From CAYTLQ01 sp964438715 (lineage in GTDB: Bacteria > Bacteroidota > Ignavibacteria > Ignavibacteriales > Ignavibacteriaceae), in contig CAYTLQ010000047.1 in NCBI GenBank assembly GCA_964438715.1, positions 1 through 35,225 on the forward strand: 35,225 bases of DNA. Reading direction: 5' to 3'. Positions within the stretch are counted from its first letter, which is position 1, and every line of letters begins with the position of its first letter. The notes under the pieces were generated by a model. It had not been told where the DNA came from, searched no databases, and worked only from the letters and a program-made list of their open reading frames with translations. Positions 1-7,078 of the stretch are shown here, in pieces. The position numbers and the translations under genes are program-made.

Positions 1-72
1 CCTAAAAAAAGGTTTTTGGGCGAGTATTTTGGGTATCGACACTTTGAGCTTAGATTTATATTAAGAACTGTC

Positions 73-108
73 AAAGCCCCTCTTTTCTTTATAAAGAGGC
101 AGGGGCTT
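73..108. repeat. Stem-loop inside E1
   Basis: Inverted repeat with outer arms AAGCCCC (74-80) and GGGGCTT (102-108) and inner T/A-rich pairing. It lies in the part of E1 that has no counterpart in E2. It resembles a terminator for a gene to the left of the window, but its position inside the element makes either origin possible. Confidence 0.4.
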
Positions 109-418
109 GGTCCATCCGTTAGAGAACGGATTTAACAATCCGGAGGATTTAAAAATCCAGAGGATGCTCCATCCGTTAGCCAACGGATCTTCGATCCGTT
201 AGGGAACGGATTTACAATCCAGAGGATTTAAAAATTTTATCATACACCCAACCCCGAAAGGGTGGTATTTTTTTAGCAACAACGATCCTTCTTATCCTAA
301 AAACCCTGAAAGGGTGATATAATTGTGGCATTGTCCGTTAGTCCGTTAGCTAACGGATTAGCCAACGGATCCCCTGACGAAATTGAACTATGATAACAAC
401 TCAATTATTTAATTATGT

Positions 419-641
419 CATCCCTTCAGGATTTTTATTTGGTGTTGCGTATATCTGCGCTATAAATATTACATCCCCTCGGGATTGGTATTTGATGCTT
501 GGCATACGCATGCTATATAATTTGTCTTATCTCAGGATTGATTTTTTTAGATCGAACAAATGTTTTTGTGTCATTAAACCTAAAGGGTTGAAATTATTAT
601 AGAATATTCGTTAAATACCCAAACAGAACCCTGAAAGGGTG
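419..641. repeat. Array of mini-palindromes at about 52-bp spacing
   Basis: Five short palindromes of the type ATCCC-TTC-AGGAT, ATCCC-CTC-GGGAT or ACCCT-GAA-AGGGT are centred near 426, 479, 533, 582 and 634, so spacings are 53, 54, 49 and 52 bases. The sequences between them are not alike. The same 52-base step separates palindrome pairs elsewhere in E1 (about 257 to 309, 900 to 952) and in E2 (about 9820 to 9872). Because the spacers differ and the palindromes are short and degenerate, this is not a CRISPR array. Confidence 0.55.
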
Positions 642-731
642 ATATAATTGTGGCATTGTCCGTTAGTCCGTTAGTCCGTTAGCTAACGGACCAACGGATC
701 CCCTGACGGAGTGAAGAGAAATGATAATTCC

Positions 732-744
732 ACACCGCCGGTGT
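732..744. repeat. Mini-hairpin with compensatory changes versus E2
   Basis: ACACCG-C-CGGTGT is a perfect palindrome with 6-bp arms. Flanking bases (GATAATTCC before, TTATTTTGTTTGT after) are nearly identical to those around the palindrome at 9714-9726 read on the minus strand, but the arms there read ACCCTG and CAGGGT. The two arm differences are both paired: A-T became C-G, and C-G became T-A. Confidence 0.65.
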
Positions 745-1141
745 TTATTTTGTTTGTGTTGTGATAATATTATCCGGAGGATTTGCAATCCGGAGGATTT
801 TCAATCCAGAGGATTTAAAAATCCAGAGGATCTTCGATCCGTTAGGGAACGGATTTACAATCCAGAGGATTTAAAATTTTATCATACACCCAACCCCGAG
901 GGGGTGATAGTTTTATAGCAACTGCTACCCTTATTTATCCTGAAAACCCTGAAAGGGTGATATAAGGGTTTATAAGGATTTGCAATCCAGAGGATCTTCA
1001 ATTTGCGATTAACTCAGTTAATTTTCGACCATTTTGTCATACACCCGTATTTTTTAATCAGAAAAAAAAATCATTAAATTTTAAAGAATAAAATTCCTTA
1101 GTTTTATTCAACACAACAGCTCATTTTTAGCGAGGTATTAA

Positions 1142-3427
1142 ATGAAATGGTCATTTTTTCTCCTCATCGCACTTATTTCTATCACCACAACGGCGCAGGT
1201 TCAATTAAAATTTGTTACCGTTAACCAATACGGCAACAATCTGTACATCGATAATGTCACTCTTGGCAAACAAATGGCATATGATGCAGCGGTAATCTCT
1301 TTTACCAATATTGAAAAAGATACCAGTTACACCATTGGAAGTGCGGTTATTACTTTAGCTCCGAAAGTGCTTGTTATGAATACCGGGCTTAATCCAATAA
1401 ACACGCCATTTAATGTAACCCTGAGTGTTCTGCCGGGCACCTATCAAAGTGTTAAGCAGATTACCTCGCTTGCACCGGGGCAATCAACCGAAGTAGTTTT
1501 CGATAATTTGTCAATTACTCCCGGACAACCTGTTAATCTCACAGCCACATGCAGCCTTGCCGGCGATTTAAACCCATCAAACGACCAGTTACAACAATAT
1601 TCTATTATATTCCCCGGTGTTTTACGCAATGTTTTATTGGAAGAATGGACAAGCTCCACCTGCGGACCGTGCGCTGCAAATAATCCGACAGTTGATGCAT
1701 TTATTGAATCAAAATTCGATTCACTCGTGGCAATTAAATACCACATGAACTGGCCCTCACCCGGTAACGATCCTATGTATTTATACAATCCGGAGCAGGC
1801 AAACGATAGAAGATTTTATTATGGCATTAGCGCAGTTCCTCATATAATTATGGACGGCAAGATTCATCCGGTTTATCCTTATACCACGGCAGGTAGTCTT
1901 CCCAATGCTTTTGCCACTGCAAGAAAAAACGGAAGTCCGGTATCGATAACAGTAAATCAGAATCGCTTAACCGGCGATACAATTCATGCACGCGTTACTT
2001 TAAATATTTTAGCACCACTGAGAAGCGGTGATTATTATTTGCGGGTACATGCTATAGAGCGGGTAATTCGTTATGCTTCAGCTCCGGGCACAAATGGCGA
2101 AACTACTTTCTACGATGTTTTCAGAAAAGCATATCCAAATTCTCTGGGAACTCCAATTCCGCTTACTCCCGGTACATACGAATTTAACTTTAAATATAAA
2201 TTAGATCTTCCTACCTGGGTTGATACCAGCATCTATACCGCAGTATTTATTCAAAACGACAGGACAAAAGAAGTACTGAATGCCGGGAAATATCGTTTGC
2301 ATACCGATAATTATGTCGTTGTACCAATAAGCAAAGGTGAACCCGCTAAGCCTGTTCCTTCTCCTGATGTTTTAGAAAACTCTCCGAAAGAATTTGGTAA
2401 CAAACACGGTATTACCGAAGGAGTATTTTATTATTCTTTATTTGAGGAGAGTTTTCCTTCTCCGGGATGGAAAGTTATCAATCCCGATGGAGGTATTACC
2501 TTTGAACAATATACAGGCGCTAACGGACCGGTCTTTGGCGGCAATAACTCTGTACGACTCAATTTTTATGACTATAGCACTCAAAATCGTGCCGATACAA
2601 TGTATTCGCGTATATTCGGCGGTTTACTGGGCACTGATTCAGTAAAATTCGATTATGCCTATGCACTTTATTCCGCCAGTTATCCTGACAGGCTTATAGT
2701 ACAACTTTCAGTTGACGGAGGATTAAGTTTTCCGTACACAATTTTTGACAAACAGGGTTCCGCTCTCGCCACTGCCGGTACCACAACAAGTTCATTCGTT
2801 CCCACAAGCCCAAGCCAATGGAGAACATTTTCCTATGCGCTCGATATGTTGCCGGTTCCCGTTGAACTCGTATCTTTTACAGGCTACAGCCACTCCGGTA
2901 ATGTTACTCTTAACTGGAAAACTGCTACCGAAACAAATAATTACGGATTTGAAGTTCAGAGAAAAACACAAACAGGATTTGTTACTGTGGGATTCGTTCG
3001 TGGTCATGGTACATCGTCCTTAGTTAACCAATACGAATTTACTGAGTTGGATGTTCCTTCAGGTAAGCAGATTTACCGTCTTCGTCAATCTGATTTTTCC
3101 GGAGCCTATGAATTCTCCAAGACAGTGGAAGTTGATGTAAAATCCGAATTATCGTTCGAACTTCAGCAGAACTACCCTAATCCATTTAATCCGATGACAA
3201 AGTTCGGTTTCTCTCTTCCTGAGGAAAGTATTGTTTCAATTAAACTCTATAATACGCTCGGCGAGGAACTAACAACCATTGTTAATGAAACTCTTCCCGC
3301 CGGTCATCATTCTGCTGTTGTTAATGCCGTAAACCTGAATAGTGGAATATATATTTACCATTTAGAAGCTACAGGCATTAGCGGCAAAAAATATAGTAAT
3401 TCAAGAACAATGGTTGTTCTGAAATAG
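1142..3427 (+). CDS. Secreted T9SS cargo protein with thioredoxin-fold (CGPC) domain
   Basis: The 761-residue protein starts with a signal peptide (residues 1-19, ending near TTTAQ). A beta-rich region covers about 20-155. A thioredoxin-like segment follows from about 160, where a stretch reading LLEEWTSSTCGPC puts a CxxC pair at C174 and C177, as in Omp28-like and other secreted thioredoxin-fold proteins. A second beta-sandwich region and a C-terminal T9SS sorting domain (NYPNPFNPMTKF, then the usual beta strands ending in VVLK) complete it. The ATG follows GCGAGGT about 6 bases upstream. The CxxC suggests thiol-disulfide chemistry on the cell surface or outside the cell, but the substrate cannot be seen. 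The gene begins 95 bases after the right end of element E1 and is followed by a stem-loop at 3447-3478. T9SS export is secure; the redox role is inferred. Confidence 0.85.
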   Translation: MKWSFFLLIALISITTTAQVQLKFVTVNQYGNNLYIDNVTLGKQMAYDAAVISFTNIEKDTSYTIGSAVITLAPKVLVMNTGLNPINTPFNVTLSVLPGTYQSVKQITSLAPGQSTEVVFDNLSITPGQPVNLTATCSLAGDLNPSNDQLQQYSIIFPGVLRNVLLEEWTSSTCGPCAANNPTVDAFIESKFDSLVAIKYHMNWPSPGNDPMYLYNPEQANDRRFYYGISAVPHIIMDGKIHPVYPYTTAGSLPNAFATARKNGSPVSITVNQNRLTGDTIHARVTLNILAPLRSGDYYLRVHAIERVIRYASAPGTNGETTFYDVFRKAYPNSLGTPIPLTPGTYEFNFKYKLDLPTWVDTSIYTAVFIQNDRTKEVLNAGKYRLHTDNYVVVPISKGEPAKPVPSPDVLENSPKEFGNKHGITEGVFYYSLFEESFPSPGWKVINPDGGITFEQYTGANGPVFGGNNSVRLNFYDYSTQNRADTMYSRIFGGLLGTDSVKFDYAYALYSASYPDRLIVQLSVDGGLSFPYTIFDKQGSALATAGTTTSSFVPTSPSQWRTFSYALDMLPVPVELVSFTGYSHSGNVTLNWKTATETNNYGFEVQRKTQTGFVTVGFVRGHGTSSLVNQYEFTELDVPSGKQIYRLRQSDFSGAYEFSKTVEVDVKSELSFELQQNYPNPFNPMTKFGFSLPEESIVSIKLYNTLGEELTTIVNETLPAGHHSAVVNAVNLNSGIYIYHLEATGISGKKYSNSRTMVVLK

Positions 3428-3446
3428 AACTAATGATATTCAAACC

Positions 3447-3478
3447 CTCAAAGCCGTAGGAATTCCTGCGGCTTTGAG
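3447..3478 (+). terminator. Long stem-loop after the CGPC protein gene
   Basis: A 16-bp inverted repeat with arms CTCAAAGCCGTAGGAA and TTCCTGCGGCTTTGAG (one G-T pair) starts 19 bases after the stop codon. It has no clear T-run, so it may act as a transcript end or RNA-stabilising structure rather than a classical intrinsic terminator. Confidence 0.5.
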
Positions 3479-3583
3479 CAATTTTCGCTTTACTGGTAAT
3501 GTGTTTATTTATTCCAAATTATTTTCGCGGACTTGCCAATGTTATTTTCATCTACTTTGACTGCTAATAAAAATTATCGTCTA

Positions 3584-4306
3584 ATGAAATATTTCATCCT
3601 ATTGTGTACTTTTTTACTCGTTCAGAAAACTGTGTACTCGCAGGAATTTAGTATTACACCTCATAATACAATACAAACCGACACATTGGGTTCAGAGATG
3701 ATTTTCAGTGTGAGTGTAACAAATCTCACTCAGGGCAGTCTTGGTATTTATCTCGTCAGAACATTAAATCAACTTCCGGCTGACTGGTCATCAAGTCTTT
3801 GTTTCCAACTGTGTTTTGCATCATGGCTTGATAGTGTTGCAACTACTGCTGAATATCAAAGCACACCACTTGCAGTTGGTGAAACCCGCGAGGTTTCTGT
3901 ACATGTATTTCCCCTTAATAATCCCGGGCAGGGTATTGTTACAATTAAAATTGGTTCACTTCGTACTCCCGCAAATTTTACAACTGTTAGTTTTACTGCA
4001 AATGCTATTGTTACATCTCTTGCTAACGAACAGGAATTACCTCAGGGATTTTCACTGTCTCAGAACTATCCTAATCCATTTAATCCGGTTACAAAAATTA
4101 ATTTCAGTATTCCGGAAACTGAAAATGTAACATTAAGGATTTACGATATTTTTGGGCAGGAAGTATTAACCGCATTGAATAATTTATTACCCGCCGGTGT
4201 TCACTCAATTGAAGTACAAACAAATTCTCTTCCCAGCGGCAACTATTACTATACACTCACGGCAGGAAATTACCACATTACAAAAAAAATGACCGTACTA
4301 AAATAA
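3584..4306 (+). CDS. Small secreted T9SS cargo protein, function unknown
   Basis: Translation from the ATG at 3584 gives 240 residues starting MKYFILLCTFLLVQKTVYSQ, a clean signal peptide. An in-frame ATG at 3533 would add 17 residues and hide it, so 3584 is preferred. The mature part is a single beta-sandwich-like domain of about 140 residues with a closely spaced cysteine pair (LCFQLCFASW), possibly disulfide bonded. A complete T9SS sorting domain follows (NYPNPFNPVTKI to TVLK). The catalytic role, if any, is not recognisable. The sorting-domain DNA at 4061-4087 matches that of the preceding gene at 3167-3193 in 26 of 27 bases. A good terminator follows at 4324-4354. Confidence 0.8.
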   Translation: MKYFILLCTFLLVQKTVYSQEFSITPHNTIQTDTLGSEMIFSVSVTNLTQGSLGIYLVRTLNQLPADWSSSLCFQLCFASWLDSVATTAEYQSTPLAVGETREVSVHVFPLNNPGQGIVTIKIGSLRTPANFTTVSFTANAIVTSLANEQELPQGFSLSQNYPNPFNPVTKINFSIPETENVTLRIYDIFGQEVLTALNNLLPAGVHSIEVQTNSLPSGNYYYTLTAGNYHITKKMTVLK

Positions 4307-4323
4307 ATTCTCTTTTCTGATCA

Positions 4324-4354
4324 ACCTGCCTGTCCTTAAAACAGGCAGGTTTTT
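4324..4354 (+). terminator. Intrinsic terminator
   Basis: Arms ACCTGCCTGT (4324-4333) and ACAGGCAGGT (4341-4350) with a 7-base loop are followed by TTTTT. It ends the transcript of the small T9SS cargo gene. Confidence 0.85.
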
Positions 4355-4475
4355 ACCCACTTAAACGACCTCCCTAATATTTTTTCAGATTTTTTTAGTA
4401 CTTAATTCATTCTTCCCATTTTTTTGTGAACTTTTTTTTCAACAGAGCTAAAAATCTGATTAAATCGTACGATAA

Positions 4476-4483
4476 TACATTTG
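4476..4483 (+). promoter_or_regulatory. Possible Bacteroidetes-type -7 box for the taxis gene pair
   Basis: TACATTTG fits the TAnnTTTG -7 consensus known from Bacteroidetes and lies 23 bases before the GTG at 4507. The expected upstream TTTG is absent; only TCTG is found, 17 bases upstream. This is a weak call from one box. Confidence 0.3.
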
Positions 4484-4506
4484 TACAACAATAAAGGTAT
4501 AAAATT

Positions 4507-5025
4507 GTGAGTTCAAAACCAGCGCCCACACTAAATGAAATGGTTATGGATGAACAAGATGTAATTGTTTCCAAAACCGATAAAAGAGGCATCATTACCT
4601 ATGGGAACAGGGAATTTATGAAATATGCCAAATATCCCGAGAGTGTATTGCTCGGAGCCCCGCACAATATTATCCGTCACCCCGATATGCCCAGAGCAGT
4701 GTATAAATTACTTTGGGAGACAATTGAGAGTGGTCAGGAAATATTTGCTTATGTCAAAAATCTTTCTGCCGATGGCAGTTTCTATTGGGTATTAGCAAAT
4801 ATTACACCGGTGTACGATGGTAATAAAAATATTGTGGGGTATTATTCTTTCCGGCGTCGGCCTGAAAGAAAAGCAATAGACACAATTTCAGCTATTTATT
4901 CGGAAATGAAAAGTATTGAAAACCGTTATCCGGGAAATTCCGGAATGGAACATTCATATAATTTTCTGATGAATATGCTTAATTCAAAGAGGACGAGTTA
5001 TGAAGAGTTTGTTCTTAGCATATAA
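4507..5025 (+). CDS. Stand-alone PAS domain sensor of CetB/Aer type
   Basis: The 172-residue cytoplasmic protein starts at GTG, with AAAGGT 8 bases upstream. It is essentially one PAS domain plus a helical tail. Residues HNIIRHPDMPRAVYKLLW and the later DGSFYWVLANITPV closely follow the FAD-binding PAS domain of E. coli Aer (HNMVRHPDMP; DHYWVRAN). The likely role is to bind FAD and sense redox or electron-transport state. The tail ending SYEEFVLSI resembles that of stand-alone PAS partners such as Campylobacter CetB, as I recall that family. The 3' end overlaps the downstream receptor gene by 26 bases, which suggests translational coupling and a shared complex. FAD binding is inferred from similarity. 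Confidence 0.85.
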   Translation: MSSKPAPTLNEMVMDEQDVIVSKTDKRGIITYGNREFMKYAKYPESVLLGAPHNIIRHPDMPRAVYKLLWETIESGQEIFAYVKNLSADGSFYWVLANITPVYDGNKNIVGYYSFRRRPERKAIDTISAIYSEMKSIENRYPGNSGMEHSYNFLMNMLNSKRTSYEEFVLSI

Positions 5026-6979
5026 TAAACTAAGTTTTCCTTCGAAAATGTTTGCCCCTGCAGTTGTCTGCGGAGGAATATTAACAATAGCGGCCGCTTT
5101 TATTTATTGGAAGATTAATAGTATAATCGGTGAATATTCACAATTTAATGGCGACCCTGCAACCCTGATTCCGCAATTACAGGATCGTGTTTCTGATTTG
5201 GTAACTTCAGTAGCCGCAATTACCGGTATTTTATTACTTCTGGTAGGATTATTCATAAGAAAAGTTGTTTACTCATTACTAAAAATGTTAAACAAAATTG
5301 ATGTTGTACTTCAAAATGTAGCAAGAGGTGTGTTCAGTGAAAGAATTACCAAAATTAGAACTGATGATGAGCTCGGAAGAATTGCCTGGCTTTTAAAGGA
5401 ATCGTTTGATCAGATTGAGGCATTTCTGAAAGAGGTTACTACTTTCATACATTATTCCTCCCAGAAAAAGTATTTCAGAAAACCTCGACTTGAGGGAACA
5501 AAAGGATTGATCCGTATGGCAAGCGAAAAAACAGCGGAATCCCTTATCAATCTGGAATTTATGAACGAGAAGCTCAATAAAGAAAGAGAAACTTTTGCAC
5601 GGCTGAACAGCATACTCATTGACGCAGTAACAAGACTCTCATCAGGAGAGCTGACAATTAAAATTCAGGGAGAAGGCGATGAGCAAGTACAAAAACTCTA
5701 TCGGCAATTTAATGAATCGGTGTCCCAATTCAGAAACCTTCTGCTTACCCTCCGTGAACAAACTAATAAAACTGTACAGATAGGCTCAATAATTTCATCA
5801 AATTCCGACACTATTGCTTCCCGTGCGCATGAACAAAAAGTGCAAATCAATGAAATTGCCACCGCAATTGGTGAAGTAACAAGAACCATTCATGATATTT
5901 CCCAGAATGCAATGACGGCTTACGATGCGGCGAATCAATCAGGTCGTTTAGCTGAGGAGGGAGGAAAAATAATTCACGAAACTCTTCAGACTATGGAGAG
6001 TATTGTCGGCGTGGTAAATCATGCAGTAAAAATAGTTGAAGATCTCGGAAAAAGTACTTCCGAAATTGGCATGATAACACAAGTTATCGGAGATATTGCA
6101 GAACAAACGAACCTTCTGGCGCTTAATGCGGCAATTGAAGCAGCAAGGGCCGGTGAACAGGGTCGCGGTTTTGCAGTTGTAGCGGATGAAGTTAGAAAAC
6201 TTGCCGAGAGGACAGCGGCTTCAACCAAACAAATTAATGTTATGGTTAATACTGTTACCTCAGGTGCGGCTGACGCAATTGTATCAATAAAACAAAATTC
6301 GGCAAAGGTTTCTGAGGGAAGTGAACTAGCCAGCCGGGCAGGTAAATCTCTTGAAACAATAATCAAAGGCAGTGTAAAAGTTGCCGATATGGTAAATCAG
6401 GTTGCGGCAGCTTCTGAAGAACTTGCCTCCAGCGCTGAAGAAATTAACCGGAATGTCGAAAATATTTCTGAATTCTTTAAACAGAATTCCGACGAATTTA
6501 ATGATATAGCAGCTTCCGCAGAACACCTTAACGCTGTCATAACTGAATTACAAAAAACCTCTTCTAAATTTATTGTGGATGAAAAATTATCCAATAAGAA
6601 ATTTGATCATGCAATCGTCGAAGACAGTATAAATCTCGGTATTAATGCACATAAATTGTGGAAATCGAAAATTCACCAAATACTTTCCGGTGAATTAACT
6701 ATGGCTAATTCAGCAGTTCTTAACCATACAGAATGTCAGCTTGGTAAAACATATTATTCAACATGGCGGGACATATTTTCAGGTCAACCTACTTATGAAC
6801 AACTCGGTGAAAAACATAAACAAATGCACGATGCTGTAAAGCGCACAGTTGAATTATATAATGCCGGCAAAAAGACCGAAGCTGCACAAATTTCCCGCTC
6901 AGTGCTATCTCTTTCCGATGAAGTCGTTGCTTTGCTTGAAAAAATGAAGGATGAAGTTTTAGAATTGGAACATTCGTAA
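5000..6979 (+). CDS. Methyl-accepting chemotaxis protein, CetA-like, with C-terminal CZB domain
   Basis: The 659-residue receptor has two membrane helices (about 17-36 and 70-86) separated by a periplasmic loop of only about 33 residues, then a HAMP region (about 87-140), a second helical linker, and the signalling hairpin with the conserved tip IAEQTNLLALNAAIEAARAGE and RGFAVVADEVRKLAERT. The last 120 residues form a CZB (chemoreceptor zinc-binding) domain: the INAHKLWK, NHTECQLGKTYY and EKHKQMHDAV segments supply the His/Cys ligand set. The tiny periplasmic loop argues against outside ligand sensing and for input from the overlapping upstream PAS protein, as in Aer and CetA/CetB. The ATG at 5000 lies inside the PAS gene, preceded by AAGAGGACG. 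The CZB may add zinc or oxidant (hypochlorite-type) sensing; that is inference from the family. Confidence 0.93.
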   Translation: MKSLFLAYNKLSFPSKMFAPAVVCGGILTIAAAFIYWKINSIIGEYSQFNGDPATLIPQLQDRVSDLVTSVAAITGILLLLVGLFIRKVVYSLLKMLNKIDVVLQNVARGVFSERITKIRTDDELGRIAWLLKESFDQIEAFLKEVTTFIHYSSQKKYFRKPRLEGTKGLIRMASEKTAESLINLEFMNEKLNKERETFARLNSILIDAVTRLSSGELTIKIQGEGDEQVQKLYRQFNESVSQFRNLLLTLREQTNKTVQIGSIISSNSDTIASRAHEQKVQINEIATAIGEVTRTIHDISQNAMTAYDAANQSGRLAEEGGKIIHETLQTMESIVGVVNHAVKIVEDLGKSTSEIGMITQVIGDIAEQTNLLALNAAIEAARAGEQGRGFAVVADEVRKLAERTAASTKQINVMVNTVTSGAADAIVSIKQNSAKVSEGSELASRAGKSLETIIKGSVKVADMVNQVAAASEELASSAEEINRNVENISEFFKQNSDEFNDIAASAEHLNAVITELQKTSSKFIVDEKLSNKKFDHAIVEDSINLGINAHKLWKSKIHQILSGELTMANSAVLNHTECQLGKTYYSTWRDIFSGQPTYEQLGEKHKQMHDAVKRTVELYNAGKKTEAAQISRSVLSLSDEVVALLEKMKDEVLELEHS

Positions 6980-7014
6980 GCAAATTGCTCGCTTAAAGAA
7001 ACGAATCCTCATCC

Positions 7015-7047
7015 AACGCTCCGTGTTTATACGGAGCGTTGCTATTT
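7015..7047. terminator. Terminator between convergent genes
   Basis: Arms AACGCTCCGT (7015-7024) and ACGGAGCGTT (7031-7040) with a 6-base loop are followed by GCTATTTTT. It lies between the receptor gene (plus) and the glycoside hydrolase gene (minus). It is best read as the receptor's terminator and may serve both. Confidence 0.75.
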
Positions 7048-7078
7048 TTATGAAGACTTTCGTTCTGACAGATTTTTT

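Larger units (their letters stand above)
31..1046 (+). mobile_element. MITE-like palindrome-mosaic element E1 (no transposase)
   Basis: A gene-free block of about 1 kb made of interspersed short palindromes: CCGTT-4nt-AACGG (loops AGGG, AGCC, AGAG, AGCT), ATCC-RGA-GGAT in 16-18 bp head-to-tail units, GATC-TTC-GATC, and ACCCT-GAA-AGGGT. Its left end (GGGTATCGACA at 31-41, then TTTGAGCTTA) and its right end (TGTCATACACCC at 1035-1046) match the two ends of the inverted block at 9480-10049. The 7-mer GTATTTT lies directly outside both ends (24-30 and 1047-1053), as a target-site duplication would. The end motif also occurs inside, at about 238-252 and 878-892, and a CCCTGAAAGGGT/CCGTTAG segment occurs twice (about 303-378 and 628-713), so this copy looks internally duplicated. 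No transposase is encoded. The mobile nature is inferred from the two-copy comparison. Confidence 0.6.

Noticed and set aside
390..602. Open frame of 70 codons on the plus strand
   Set aside because: It lies inside the E1 palindrome array; its recurring residues come from the palindromes (such as IPSG and SPRD). There is no ribosome-binding site.
721..918. Open frame of 65 codons with recurring NPED residues
   Set aside because: The recurring residues are translations of the ATCC-RGA-GGAT units. The 16-bp unit is not a multiple of three, so the repeat is not a protein repeat.
251..962. CRISPR-like regular spacing
   Set aside because: The repeated parts are only about 13 bases, degenerate and of several families; spacing and spacer lengths do not fit a CRISPR array, and no cas gene is present.
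4981..5030. Possible frameshift that split a one-piece Aer-like receptor
   Set aside because: The PAS protein ends in a natural SYEEFVLSI tail, and the receptor starts in a different frame with its own ribosome-binding site and a 26-base overlap. Separate CetB and CetA genes are an established arrangement.
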